Source: CAVQHY01 sp963712465 (lineage in GTDB: Bacteria > Actinomycetota > Thermoleophilia > Gaiellales > Gaiellaceae). From it: a stretch of 64,000 nt of DNA. The translations under genes and the position numbers were made by a program. The stretch lies in contig CAVQHY010000004.1 in assembly GCA_963712465.1 (NCBI GenBank), forward strand, positions 186,001 to 250,000, in the 5' to 3' direction. This document shows positions 35,010-42,530 of this stretch, in pieces (the first letter of the stretch is position 1; each line of letters begins with the position of its first letter). Under the pieces are notes generated by a model. That model did no database searches, was not told the origin of the DNA, and worked only from the letters and a program-made list of their open reading frames with translations.

Positions 35010-35740
35010 GCCAGACGCATCATGCAGAGGGCCAGCGCCAGCGCGACGACCCCGACCGCCAGCGCCCGGAGTGCCGCCTCCTCCGCCGCGATCAGCGTCG
35101 AGACCGTGACGGGCTCCGACGAGCCGTCCCGCCGGTCGATTCTGCCCTCGACCCGGGTCGCACGCCTGCGAACGTCGCGGACCTGGGTCGACAGCAGCCG
35201 CTGCGCGTAGCTCGTCGCCGCTGCGAAGGCGGCAGCGACCAGAGCGACCGCTCCGATGTGCTCGGCGACCGCGAAATAGGCGGTGAGCAGGGGGAATCCG
35301 CCCCACGCGAGCGCGAACGTCGCATCGTTGTGAAGGCGCCCGCCGAAGAGCTCGAGGTTGTACGCGAGGACGAGCACCGCCCCGGCGAGAACGAACGCGC
35401 CGATCCACGGATCCACCGTGACGGCGCCATACACGCCGATCGCCACGGCTCCGGCGATCGAGGCCGTGCCGAGCCCGACGAGGACGCCGCCGGGGATTCG
35501 CGTCCCGAGTGGACGGCCGCTGAGCTCGTCCAGGGCGTGGGCGCCGATTCCCACCGCGAGGAAGAACGCAGCGAGCGTCGGCCAGAACCGGCTGAGGACA
35601 AGCTCCGGTGCGAGCGCGGCGCCGATCGCGACGTAGGACAGATGCCAGGCCGTGTACGGGAGGTGGAGCAGCGTGACGTAGTCGCGCCAGCCGCCGCCCG
35701 CGAGCGCGTAGAAGGCAGGTCTCGGGCTATCGGTCGCCAC
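35006..35740 (-). CDS. UbiA-like membrane protein
   Basis: 244 residues with about seven transmembrane helices. HLPYTAWHLSYVAIGAALAP, FFLAVGIGAHALDELSGRPL and LVLAYNLELFGGRLHNDATF resemble UbiA-superfamily prenyltransferases, with the usual aspartate-rich NDxxD reduced to HALDEL. It follows a UbiE-type methyltransferase with a 14-bp overlap, so a role in quinone or isoprenoid-lipid biosynthesis is inferred. The altered metal motif leaves the activity uncertain. Confidence 0.65.
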   Translation of the reverse strand: MATDSPRPAFYALAGGGWRDYVTLLHLPYTAWHLSYVAIGAALAPELVLSRFWPTLAAFFLAVGIGAHALDELSGRPLGTRIPGGVLVGLGTASIAGAVAIGVYGAVTVDPWIGAFVLAGAVLVLAYNLELFGGRLHNDATFALAWGGFPLLTAYFAVAEHIGAVALVAAAFAAATSYAQRLLSTQVRDVRRRATRVEGRIDRRDGSSEPVTVSTLIAAEEAALRALAVGVVALALALCMMRLA

Positions 35741-36446
35741 GCCGCCCCCAGACCACGATGCCGCCGCCGACGCTCATCACGCGGTGTCGGACGTCGTCGA
35801 TTCCGGCTTCGTGCCACAACCCGAGCAGCCTGTCGGGGGGCCAGCGATCGTAGAAGCCGCGGATGCTCGGGCCGAGGAACCGGCCGACTTCGCCCCACCC
35901 CGGGCCGGCGGCACGCCCGAGCACGGGGAGGCCGGCCCGCGCGTAGGCCTCCCACAGCCCGCGCCACGGCTCGCGCGGCGGCACGAGGAACTCGAGCATC
36001 GCGATTCTCCCCCCCGGCCGGACGACGCGCGCGAGCTCGCACATCGTTGCGGCAGGGTCGTCGACGTAGCGCAGGAGGTACGTGAAGGTCAGGTGGTCGA
36101 AGCTCGCGTCAGCGAAGGGAAGCTGCTCCGCGCCGGCCTCGACGAGGTCGATCCGGTCGGTCAGGCCCGCCCGCGCGACGCGCTCGCGGCCGGCGGCCAG
36201 CATGTCGGGGCTCTGGTCGACTCCGATGACGGTACAGCCGTACCGGCGGGCGAGCTCGATCGCGACCGCGGCCGTTCCGCTGGCGACGTCGAGCACCCGG
36301 TCGGTCGGCGCCGCCGGGACGCGCGAGACGAGAAACCGTCTCCAGCGCGGGTCCTGGCCGAAGCTGAGCAGGCTCGCGTACCTGTCGTAGGTCCCGGCCA
36401 GCGGGGCGAAGAGCTCGATCGCGTGCGCGTTTCGCTCGCTCGGCAT
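35727..36446 (-). CDS. UbiE/MenG-type SAM methyltransferase
   Basis: 239 residues. It starts HAIELFAPLAGTYDRYASLL, with SAM motif I VLDVASGTAAVAIELA, motif II GVDQSPDMLAAGRERV, DASFDHLTFTYLLRYVDDPA, and RVVRPGGRIAMLEFLVPP. This is the demethylmenaquinone/ubiquinone C-methyltransferase pattern. It heads the minus-strand operon UbiE-UbiA-like-hydrolase-coiled coil. The start is 18 bp from a divergent gene, consistent with a leaderless shared promoter. Confidence 0.85.
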   Translation of the reverse strand: MPSERNAHAIELFAPLAGTYDRYASLLSFGQDPRWRRFLVSRVPAAPTDRVLDVASGTAAVAIELARRYGCTVIGVDQSPDMLAAGRERVARAGLTDRIDLVEAGAEQLPFADASFDHLTFTYLLRYVDDPAATMCELARVVRPGGRIAMLEFLVPPREPWRGLWEAYARAGLPVLGRAAGPGWGEVGRFLGPSIRGFYDRWPPDRLLGLWHEAGIDDVRHRVMSVGGGIVVWGRRGDR

Positions 36447-36451
36447 GGGGC

Positions 36452-36457
36452 TATTGT
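36452..36457 (+). promoter_or_regulatory. leaderless -10 box TATTGT
   Basis: TATTGT ends 7 nt before ATG 36465. There is no Shine-Dalgarno site. Its complement ACAATA sits 6 nt from the divergent UbiE ATG, so the box may serve both genes. Confidence 0.4.
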
Positions 36458-36464
36458 GGCTGCG

Positions 36465-37025
36465 ATGGCGCTCGAGAACGAGATCGCCGCGGCGATCGAC
36501 GCGGCGAGGGCTTTCGCGGTCGACGGCGAGGAGATCACCGGGGTCGTACCCGCGGAGCCGGGCACGGGCTCGCGCGTGTACCTCGTGTCCTACGAGCGCG
36601 GCGACGAGAGGAGCTGGCTCGCGCTCGACGCGGCCGGCCGGCCGATCACGGACCGCGTCCTCCTTCGTGACGCGGTCGCGATCGCCGCGATGGTGGAGCT
36701 GGCCGAGGAGAGCGCCGGCGGCGGCGACATCGGCGATCTACGGGCACGGCTCGTCGAGCTGCGACTGACGGACAACCCCGAGGGCATCGAGGACGCAGAG
36801 GTCGCGGCGGCCGAGCTCCAGGAGACGCTGCAGCCCCAGCCGCGTGTCGCGAGCGTCTCCTATCTCGACGCGATCGGAGCCGCGTCGCAGCGCCTCGAGG
36901 CAACCCTCGGCGAGATCCACGGCTCCCCGTTCGCTGCCGCGATGAAGTCCGCGATGCCCGCGGCTGAGGAGCTGACGCGCGAGGTCGAGAGCACCTACAA
37001 GCTCGAGCTCGGGGCGAACCCTTGA
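36465..37025 (+). CDS. conserved hypothetical protein
   Basis: 186 residues, acidic. The N-terminal half looks like a small alpha/beta domain (AARAFAVDGEEITGVVPAEP, SRVYLVSYERGDERSWLALD, AVAIAAMVELAEES) and the C-terminal half like two long helices (LDAIGAASQRLEATLGEIHG). No motif is recognised. It is divergent from ubiE and monocistronic. Confidence 0.65.
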   Translation: MALENEIAAAIDAARAFAVDGEEITGVVPAEPGTGSRVYLVSYERGDERSWLALDAAGRPITDRVLLRDAVAIAAMVELAEESAGGGDIGDLRARLVELRLTDNPEGIEDAEVAAAELQETLQPQPRVASVSYLDAIGAASQRLEATLGEIHGSPFAAAMKSAMPAAEELTREVESTYKLELGANP

Positions 37026-37099
37026 AGCACTAGGCCCAGTACGATCCTCGCACCTGCGCCCGCCGCTGGGCGGCGCGCCCGCTACCTGAAGGAGACACC

Positions 37100-37363
37100 G
37101 TGACGACCGTGATCGCCCACCACGACGTGAAGGACAAGGATCACTGGCTTGCCTCACCGAAGCGCGAAGAGTTCTTCGGACCTCTCGGCGTCACCGACAT
37201 CCGGGAGTTCGTCGACCCGCAGAACCCGACGCGGGTTGCGGTGCTCATGGAAGTCCCCGACATGGACGCCGTCATGGCCGCGATGCAGACCGAGGCGGCC
37301 GCCGAGGCGATGGCGCATGACGGCGTCCTGGCCGACACCCTGGTGATCCTCGTCGAGGCGTGA
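37100..37363 (+). CDS. small ferredoxin-fold (ABM-like) hypothetical protein
   Basis: 87 residues: HHDVKDKDHWLASPKREEFF, then FVDPQNPTRVAVLMEVPDMD and a helical end. It resembles short dimeric alpha/beta-barrel proteins with ABM-like folds, function unknown. AAGGAGA lies 5 nt before GTG 37100, a good ribosome binding site. Confidence 0.7.
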   Translation: MTTVIAHHDVKDKDHWLASPKREEFFGPLGVTDIREFVDPQNPTRVAVLMEVPDMDAVMAAMQTEAAAEAMAHDGVLADTLVILVEA

Positions 37364-37369
37364 CAAACG

Positions 37370-37385
37370 GAAGCCGGCCGGCTTC
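37370..37385. terminator. bidirectional terminator palindrome
   Basis: The perfect 16-bp palindrome GAAGCCGGCCGGCTTC sits 7 bp after the plus-strand stop and 43 bp after the convergent ferritin stop, so it can act on either transcript. Confidence 0.5.
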
Positions 37386-37428
37386 GCCACCTGCCGAGCG
37401 GGTTCCTGCTCCGTTCGGTTAGCGGGTA

Positions 37429-37956
37429 TTAGACCGGCCCGCCGGCCGGGTGGGGCGCGGTCGGGTCGGCTGCGCCGGCCGTCTGGCGCGAGAGCTGGTC
37501 CTCGACGAGCAGGAGGTGCGGGCCCGCGTGCTCGATCGTTTTCAGGAGGTCGTTCATCGAGGCGACCTCCTCGACCTGCTCCTTGAGGAACCACTGCATG
37601 AACTGCTCGCTCAAGTAGTCGCCCTCGTCCCGGGCGAGCTTGGTCAGGGCGGCGACCTGGTCCGACACCCGCTTCTCCTGGTCGAGCGCCAGCCGCACCG
37701 GCGCGGCCGCGTCGGCGAACTCGCTCTGCGGCTCGGCGACGGCCGGGATCTTCACCGTCTGGTCGGAGTCGAGGAGGTACTTCACCATCATCATCGCGTG
37801 GTTTCGCTCCTCGAGCGCCTGCTGGTAGAAGTGCGCCGCGAGCTGCGGAAGCGTCTCCGAGTCGTAGTGGACAGCGATCGCGATGTACTGCTGGGAGGCG
37901 GCGAATTCGTAGGCGATCTGGCCGTTCAGGGCGTCGGCGAAGCGCGCGCTCGTCAT
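37429..37956 (-). CDS. ferritin
   Basis: 175 residues, four-helix ferritin. QIAYEFAASQQYIAIAVHYD carries the first iron-ligand Glu/Tyr. YQQALEERNHAMMMVKYLLD provides the ExxH ligands, and SEQFMQWFLKEQVEEVASMN the fourth-helix ligands. It stores iron as a 24-subunit shell after ferroxidation. The ferroxidase residues look intact. ATG 37956 has no Shine-Dalgarno site but TACTGT 8 nt upstream. A Pro/Ala tail follows the fold. Confidence 0.9.
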   Translation of the reverse strand: MTSARFADALNGQIAYEFAASQQYIAIAVHYDSETLPQLAAHFYQQALEERNHAMMMVKYLLDSDQTVKIPAVAEPQSEFADAAAPVRLALDQEKRVSDQVAALTKLARDEGDYLSEQFMQWFLKEQVEEVASMNDLLKTIEHAGPHLLLVEDQLSRQTAGAADPTAPHPAGGPV

Positions 37957-38005
37957 CGCTGCGTACAGTACTCGAACCCCTGCGAGCGACGGAACGGAGG
38001 GCGGA

Positions 38006-38299
38006 ATGGAAGGCGGTTTCGGGTTCCCCTTCGGCGGCGACCCCGAGGATCTGATGAAGAACCTGCGCGAGTTCGCCGAACGCCAGGCCGAGGCGGTGCA
38101 GGAGTCGCAGCGCGAGCAGTTCGCGACGCTGACGCTCAACACCGCCGTCGAGCTCACGGGCGCAGCGCTGAAGCGGGTGGACGTGCAGGGGTCGTCAGAC
38201 GAGCAGGCGCTCGCGCTGCGCGACGCCATGCGCGTGCTCTTCCCCGAGGCGGTCGCGCTCGTCAGCGCCGCCCGCCAGGGCTTCATGCGCGAGCGCTAG
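38006..38299 (+). CDS. hypothetical helical protein
   Basis: 97 residues. It has a Gly/Phe-rich start (GGFGFPFGGDPEDLMKNLRE) followed by amphipathic helices rich in Glu/Gln/Ala. GGAGGG lies 3-8 bases before the ATG. It is adjacent to proline dehydrogenase (6-bp gap), so probably co-transcribed, but no functional link is evident. Confidence 0.6.
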   Translation: MEGGFGFPFGGDPEDLMKNLREFAERQAEAVQESQREQFATLTLNTAVELTGAALKRVDVQGSSDEQALALRDAMRVLFPEAVALVSAARQGFMRER

Positions 38300-38305
38300 C
38301 GAAGC

Positions 38306-39214
38306 GTGCTCGACCGCGCGCTCGTCGGTGTCCTCCCGGCCGTCCCGAGGCCGGTCGTCCGGTGGGTGGCGCAGCGCTACATCGCGGGCGAGTCGCTCGC
38401 CGACGCGTGTCACGTGGTCGCGAAGCTGAACGCGGCCGGCAAGGCGGCGACGATCGACGTGCTCGGCGAAGCGGTCGAGGCCCGCGAGGAGTCCCTGGCT
38501 TTTGTGGGCGAGTACCGCGACGCGCTCGAGTCGATTGCCGACCGCGCGCTCGACGCGGACATCTCCGTCAAGCTCACCGGCCTCGGGCTGAGCCTCGACG
38601 ACGCGCTCTGTCGCGAGAACCTGATCGCCGTCACCGAGTCGGCCGCCGCCTTCGGAATTCGCGTCGAGATCGACATGGAGGACTCCTCCACGACCACCGA
38701 GACGCTGGCGATCTATCGCGAGCTGCGCGAGGCAGGGCACGAGAACCTCGGGCTCGTCCTCCAGGCAACGCTCAGGCGGACGATCGACGACGCCTTCGCC
38801 CTCGCCGACCTCCGGCCGCCCGTGCGGGTGTGCAAGGGGATCTACGTCGAGCCGCCCCGGCTCGCGTACGCCGGCCGGGAGGCGATCCGGTTCAACTTCG
38901 TCAAGACGGTGGAGACCCTGCTCGCCGGCGGCTCGTTCGTGGCGATCGCGACCCACGACGAATGGGTGGTCGAGGAGGCACTTCGCCTCGTCCGGGAGCA
39001 CGACCTCGAGCAGGAGCGGTACGAGTTCCAGCTCCTCCTCGGCGTCAAGCCAGAGCTCGGCGACCGGCTCGTCGCCGAGGGGCACCGCGTCCGCATCTAC
39101 GTCCCGTACGGCCGGCGCTGGTACGAGTACGCGATCCGCCGGTTGCAGGAGAACCCGTCGATCGCCACCAGTGTCGCGCTCGACACCGCTCGCCGCCTCG
39201 TTCCGGGCTTGTAG
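38306..39214 (+). CDS. proline dehydrogenase
   Basis: 302 residues, TIM-barrel FAD enzyme of the monofunctional PRODH family: ADISVKLTGLGLSLDD, IRVEIDMEDSSTTTETLAIY, LGLVLQATLRRTIDDA, VRVCKGIYVEPP, VAIATHDEW, and YEFQLLLGVKPELGDRL, then YVPYGRRWYEYAIRRLQENP. It oxidises L-proline to pyrroline-5-carboxylate and passes electrons to quinone. No P5C dehydrogenase gene is adjacent. GTG 38306. Confidence 0.92.
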   Translation: MLDRALVGVLPAVPRPVVRWVAQRYIAGESLADACHVVAKLNAAGKAATIDVLGEAVEAREESLAFVGEYRDALESIADRALDADISVKLTGLGLSLDDALCRENLIAVTESAAAFGIRVEIDMEDSSTTTETLAIYRELREAGHENLGLVLQATLRRTIDDAFALADLRPPVRVCKGIYVEPPRLAYAGREAIRFNFVKTVETLLAGGSFVAIATHDEWVVEEALRLVREHDLEQERYEFQLLLGVKPELGDRLVAEGHRVRIYVPYGRRWYEYAIRRLQENPSIATSVALDTARRLVPGL

Positions 39215-39218
39215 ACGC

Positions 39219-39884
39219 GTGGTCTCCCGTTCCTACCTCGCGATCGCGTGCATTTTCGTCACGGCGCTCATCCTGTCGAACATCGTCGCGGTCAAGATCG
39301 TCGAGGTCGCGGGACGCCAGTTCGACGCCGGCACGATCCTCTTCCCGGTCACGTACCTGATCGGCGACGTCGTCACCGAGGTCTACGGCTACCGCTCCGC
39401 CCGGCGCCTGATCTGGCTCGGCTTCGGCTGCAACGTGCTCGCCGTGGGCGTGATCCAGATCGCGATCCACCTGCCGAGCGCCGGGTTCTGGGATGCGAAT
39501 CAGGACGCGTACGAGACCGTTCTCGGCACGACCTGGCGGATCTTCCTCGGCTCGCTTGCCGCGTACCTCGTCGGGGAGTTCGTCAACTCGTACATCCTCG
39601 CGAAGATGAAGATCGCGACCGGCGGGCGATGGCTGTGGTCGCGGACGATCACGTCGACGGTCGCCGGGGAGGCGCTCGACTCGATCATCTTCTCGACGAT
39701 CGCCTTCGCCGGCACGGGGATCGACCTCTGGAATCAGATCGTGACGATCTGGGTGCTGAAAGTCCTCTGGGAGATCGCCGCGACCCCGCTCACGTACTGG
39801 GTGGTGAACACGCTCAAACGGCGCGAGGGGAGTGACGTCTACGACACGGACACGAACTTCAACCCGCTCGCGGTGCGGCAGTGA
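39219..39884 (+). CDS. queuosine-precursor transporter (YhhQ/VUT family)
   Basis: 221 residues with six or so transmembrane helices. ALILSNIVAVKIVEVAGRQF, TYLIGDVVTEVYGYRSARRL and GEFVNSYILAKMKIATGGRW followed by GEALDSIIFSTIAF are the VUT/YhhQ signatures. The family imports queuine or preQ precursors for tRNA modification (QPTR). The GTG start (39219) sits 5 bp after proline dehydrogenase, so probably the same transcript. Confidence 0.88.
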   Translation: MVSRSYLAIACIFVTALILSNIVAVKIVEVAGRQFDAGTILFPVTYLIGDVVTEVYGYRSARRLIWLGFGCNVLAVGVIQIAIHLPSAGFWDANQDAYETVLGTTWRIFLGSLAAYLVGEFVNSYILAKMKIATGGRWLWSRTITSTVAGEALDSIIFSTIAFAGTGIDLWNQIVTIWVLKVLWEIAATPLTYWVVNTLKRREGSDVYDTDTNFNPLAVRQ

Positions 39885-39936
39885 CGCCCGAGGGGTCGGC
39901 GTAGGGGCGACGCTTGCGCCGCCGCCGATCTCGCTG

Positions 39937-40677
39937 TCAGGCGAGGATCGAGTAGCCGCCGTCGACGACGAGGGTCTGGCCGCGGATCATCTGCGCCTCC
40001 GGGGAGGCGAGGAAGCAGACGGCGTCCGCGACGTCGCCGGGCTCGACGAGGCGCCCCGCCGGGGTGCGCTCCCGGAAGCGGGCGAGCATCTCGTCGCGGC
40101 GTTCGAAGTGGTCGAGCGCGCCGGTCTCCACCAGGCCTGCCGAGACTGCGTTCACGCGGATCCCGCGTGGGGCGAGCTCGACCGCGAGATAGCGGACGAG
40201 CGACTCGAGCGCCGCCTTGGAGACGCCGACGACGAGGTAGTCGTCGAGGACGCGGCCGGCGCCGAGGCTCGAGATCGCCACGATCGAGCTTCCCTCGGGC
40301 ATCGACGGCGCCGCGTGGCGTGCCAGCGTGAGCAGCGTGCGCGCGTTCGCGTTGAGCGTCCAGTCCCAGTGCTTCTCGGTCAGCTCCGCGAACGGCCGGA
40401 TCACGCCGGTCGCCGCGTTGGCGACGATCACGTCGAGCGCGCCCGCTTGCTCGACGATCGCCGCAGCCTTCTCGGGATCGCCGACGTTGCCGCGGACGAG
40501 CTCCACCTCGACACCGAGGTCGCCGAGCTCGTGAGCCGCCTCGTCAGCGGCCGCGTCGTTTCGCAGGTAGCCGAGAACGAGCCGTGACGCGCCGTGCTCG
40601 GCGAAGCGGCGCGCGATCGTCCGGCCGATGCCGCGGGTCCCGCCCGTGACGAGGACGGACTTGCCCGCGAACGTCAC
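39937..40677 (-). CDS. short-chain dehydrogenase (FabL/FabG-like)
   Basis: 246 residues, Rossmann SDR. It has the TGGTRGIGR cofactor loop, VIVANAATGV, catalytic Ser in IVAISSLGAG and the YLVVGVSKAALE Tyr-x3-Lys, then GIRVNAVSAGLVETGALDHF and a terminal GQTLVVDGGYS. It is similar to enoyl-ACP reductase III (FabL) and related NAD(P)H reductases; the substrate is uncertain. GTG 40677 forms a GTGA overlap with the upstream hypothetical gene, which decides the start. Confidence 0.85.
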   Translation of the reverse strand: MTFAGKSVLVTGGTRGIGRTIARRFAEHGASRLVLGYLRNDAAADEAAHELGDLGVEVELVRGNVGDPEKAAAIVEQAGALDVIVANAATGVIRPFAELTEKHWDWTLNANARTLLTLARHAAPSMPEGSSIVAISSLGAGRVLDDYLVVGVSKAALESLVRYLAVELAPRGIRVNAVSAGLVETGALDHFERRDEMLARFRERTPAGRLVEPGDVADAVCFLASPEAQMIRGQTLVVDGGYSILA

Positions 40678-40937
40678 TCGGCCCGCAGCGCCTGGTGGCT
40701 CTTGAGCTCGCTCCACCCGAGCCGGCTGGCCGGCTCGATCGGCCCCTCGGACGCCTTCGAGCTCGCCAGCCCCAGGCGGTCGAGCAGCTCCATCTTCTCT
40801 TCGCCGTAGAGCCGGACGGGGTCGTCCTCGGGAAGATCCCGGACGAGATCGCGAACGCGCGCCCGCAGCTGGTAGGCGAACTGCGGCGTCGCGGGGCCAA
40901 CGAGCTCGTCGATCTCTTCTCTCGTCACCCCCTCCAC
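40674..40937 (-). CDS. small hypothetical protein
   Basis: 87 residues, charged and helical (REEIDELVGPATPQFAYQLR, ARVRDLVRDLPEDDPVRLYG). No known motif. It is coupled to the SDR by GTGA. The GTG start is preceded by TAGAAT with a 7-nt gap, indicating a leaderless mRNA. Confidence 0.65.
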   Translation of the reverse strand: MEGVTREEIDELVGPATPQFAYQLRARVRDLVRDLPEDDPVRLYGEEKMELLDRLGLASSKASEGPIEPASRLGWSELKSHQALRAE

Positions 40938-40944
40938 GTGCGCG

Positions 40945-40950
40945 ATTCTA
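40945..40950 (-). promoter_or_regulatory. leaderless -10 box TAGAAT
   Basis: On the minus strand TAGAAT ends 7 nt before the GTG start at 40937. The gap to the divergent DMT permease is only 20 bp, so both promoters must overlap here. Confidence 0.4.
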
Positions 40951-40957
40951 CTCGGCC

Positions 40958-41857
40958 ATGCGGTACCGAATCCCGCCCGATCTGCTCCTGCTCGCGACGG
41001 TGCTGCTCTGGAGCTTCAACTTCGTCGCGGTCAAGTACGCGCTCGACAACGGATTCCAGGTGCTCGCGTTCGGCTCGCTTCGCTTCGTGCTCGCCGCCGG
41101 GATCTTCGCCGCGTTCACGACGTGGCGCGAGGGCGACCTGCGCATCCAGCGGCGCGACGTCCCGCTCGTCGTCGGTCTGTGCGGGCTGGGCATGGCCGTC
41201 AACCAGCTGAGCTTCGTCGGCGCCGTCGAGCTGACGACGTCCGTCGCCACGGTTGCGCTCCTGTTCGGCACGCTGCCGATCTGGGTCGCGCTGATCGCCT
41301 CGGCGTTCGGGATCGAGCGCCTCCGGGCTCGGCACTGGCTCGCGACGCTAGTGTCGTTCGCCGGCGTCGCGCTCGTCGCGTCCGGCTCGTCGGGGGAGAT
41401 TGGGGGCGACCTCGGCGGGATCCTCCTGGCTCTTGTCGCCGCGGCTACCTGGGCAGCCTACTCCGTGGCGATCGGCCCGCTGATGGGCCGCTACTCCCCC
41501 TACAGGATCAGCGCGGTCGTCCTCCTCGCCGGCTCGGTGCCGTTGCTCGCGGCGTCGGCCCACGACCTCCTGACGCAGGACTGGGCCGCGGTCACGGCGC
41601 TCGCGTGGCTCGGTCTCCTGTACGCGATGTTCTTCTCGCTCGTCGTCACCAACATCCTCTGGTTCACGGCAATCGACCGCGTCGGTGCCGCCCGCTCGTC
41701 TCTCTACGCAAACCTGCAGCCGTTCCTCGGCGCGCTCTTCGCGTTCCTCATCCTCGGCGAGGGCCTCTCCGCGACGCAGTTCGCCGGCGGCGTCGTGATC
41801 GCCCTAGGGATCGTGCTCGCGCGACGGCCGCAGCCCGCGGCTGCGCACGTCGACTAG
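40958..41857 (+). CDS. DMT-superfamily permease (EamA)
   Basis: 299 residues with ten predicted transmembrane helices in two EamA repeats (first repeat starting LLLATVLLWSFNFVAVKYAL; second LGGILLALVAAATWAAYSVA). It ends in RRPQPAAAHVD. It is a metabolite exporter or importer with no substrate signature. It diverges from a small gene by 20 bp and is followed 11 bp later by the phosphatase gene. Confidence 0.85.
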   Translation: MRYRIPPDLLLLATVLLWSFNFVAVKYALDNGFQVLAFGSLRFVLAAGIFAAFTTWREGDLRIQRRDVPLVVGLCGLGMAVNQLSFVGAVELTTSVATVALLFGTLPIWVALIASAFGIERLRARHWLATLVSFAGVALVASGSSGEIGGDLGGILLALVAAATWAAYSVAIGPLMGRYSPYRISAVVLLAGSVPLLAASAHDLLTQDWAAVTALAWLGLLYAMFFSLVVTNILWFTAIDRVGAARSSLYANLQPFLGALFAFLILGEGLSATQFAGGVVIALGIVLARRPQPAAAHVD

Positions 41858-41868
41858 CCTTGACCGCA

Positions 41869-42516
41869 GTGGCCGAGCGGACGATCGTCGTCGACTTCGA
41901 CGGCACCATCACAGAGGAGGACCTGCTCGACGCGGTCTCGCAGACCTTCGGCGACCCGGAGGTCTTCCGTCAGGTCGACGAGGCGCTCGACCGCGACGAG
42001 CTGACGCTGCAGGACGTGATCCGGCGCGAGTTCGAGCCTGTGCGCGCGCCGCTCGACGACGTCGTCGACTGGGTGCTCGCGAAGGCCCGCGTCCGGGCGG
42101 GGTTCGGCGACTTCGTGGCGCTTGCGCGTCGGCGCGGCTGGCGCGTCGTCGTGCTGTCGTCCGGGTTCCACGAGCTGATCGAGCCGGTGTTCCAGCGGGA
42201 GGGGATCGAGGGGCTCGAGCTGGTGGCGAACACCGTCGACCCCGACCCGTCGGGTTGGGTCGTGCAGTTCCGGGACGAGTCCGTCTGCGACCGCTGCGGC
42301 CAGCCGTGCAAGCGTTCGACGCTCTCCCGCATCGTCGATGGGGGCGAGGTCGTCTACGTCGGCGACGGGTACTCGGACCGCTGCGCGGCGGACGACGCCG
42401 ACCTCGTGTTCGCCGCCAACGGCCGCGGGCTCCAGTCGTACCTTTCCGAGCGCGGGATCGCGTTCGAGCCCTTCGACGACTTCCACGAGGTCTCGGCGCA
42501 CCTCACGCGGGGTTGA
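41869..42516 (+). CDS. HAD-superfamily phosphatase (MtnX/SerB-like)
   Basis: 215 residues. Motif I DFDGTITEEDLLD, motif II VVVLSSGFHELIEP, motif III lysine in CGQPCKRSTLSRI, and motif IV YVGDGYSDRCAADDADLVFA are all present. This resembles MtnX (2-hydroxy-3-keto-5-methylthiopentenyl-1-phosphate phosphatase) and phosphoserine phosphatase relatives; no methionine-salvage genes are adjacent, so the substrate is open. GTG 41869 is preferred; an in-frame TTG at 41860 is possible. Confidence 0.85.
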   Translation: MAERTIVVDFDGTITEEDLLDAVSQTFGDPEVFRQVDEALDRDELTLQDVIRREFEPVRAPLDDVVDWVLAKARVRAGFGDFVALARRRGWRVVVLSSGFHELIEPVFQREGIEGLELVANTVDPDPSGWVVQFRDESVCDRCGQPCKRSTLSRIVDGGEVVYVGDGYSDRCAADDADLVFAANGRGLQSYLSERGIAFEPFDDFHEVSAHLTRG

Positions 42517-42530
42517 GCGAGAATCTCGCG

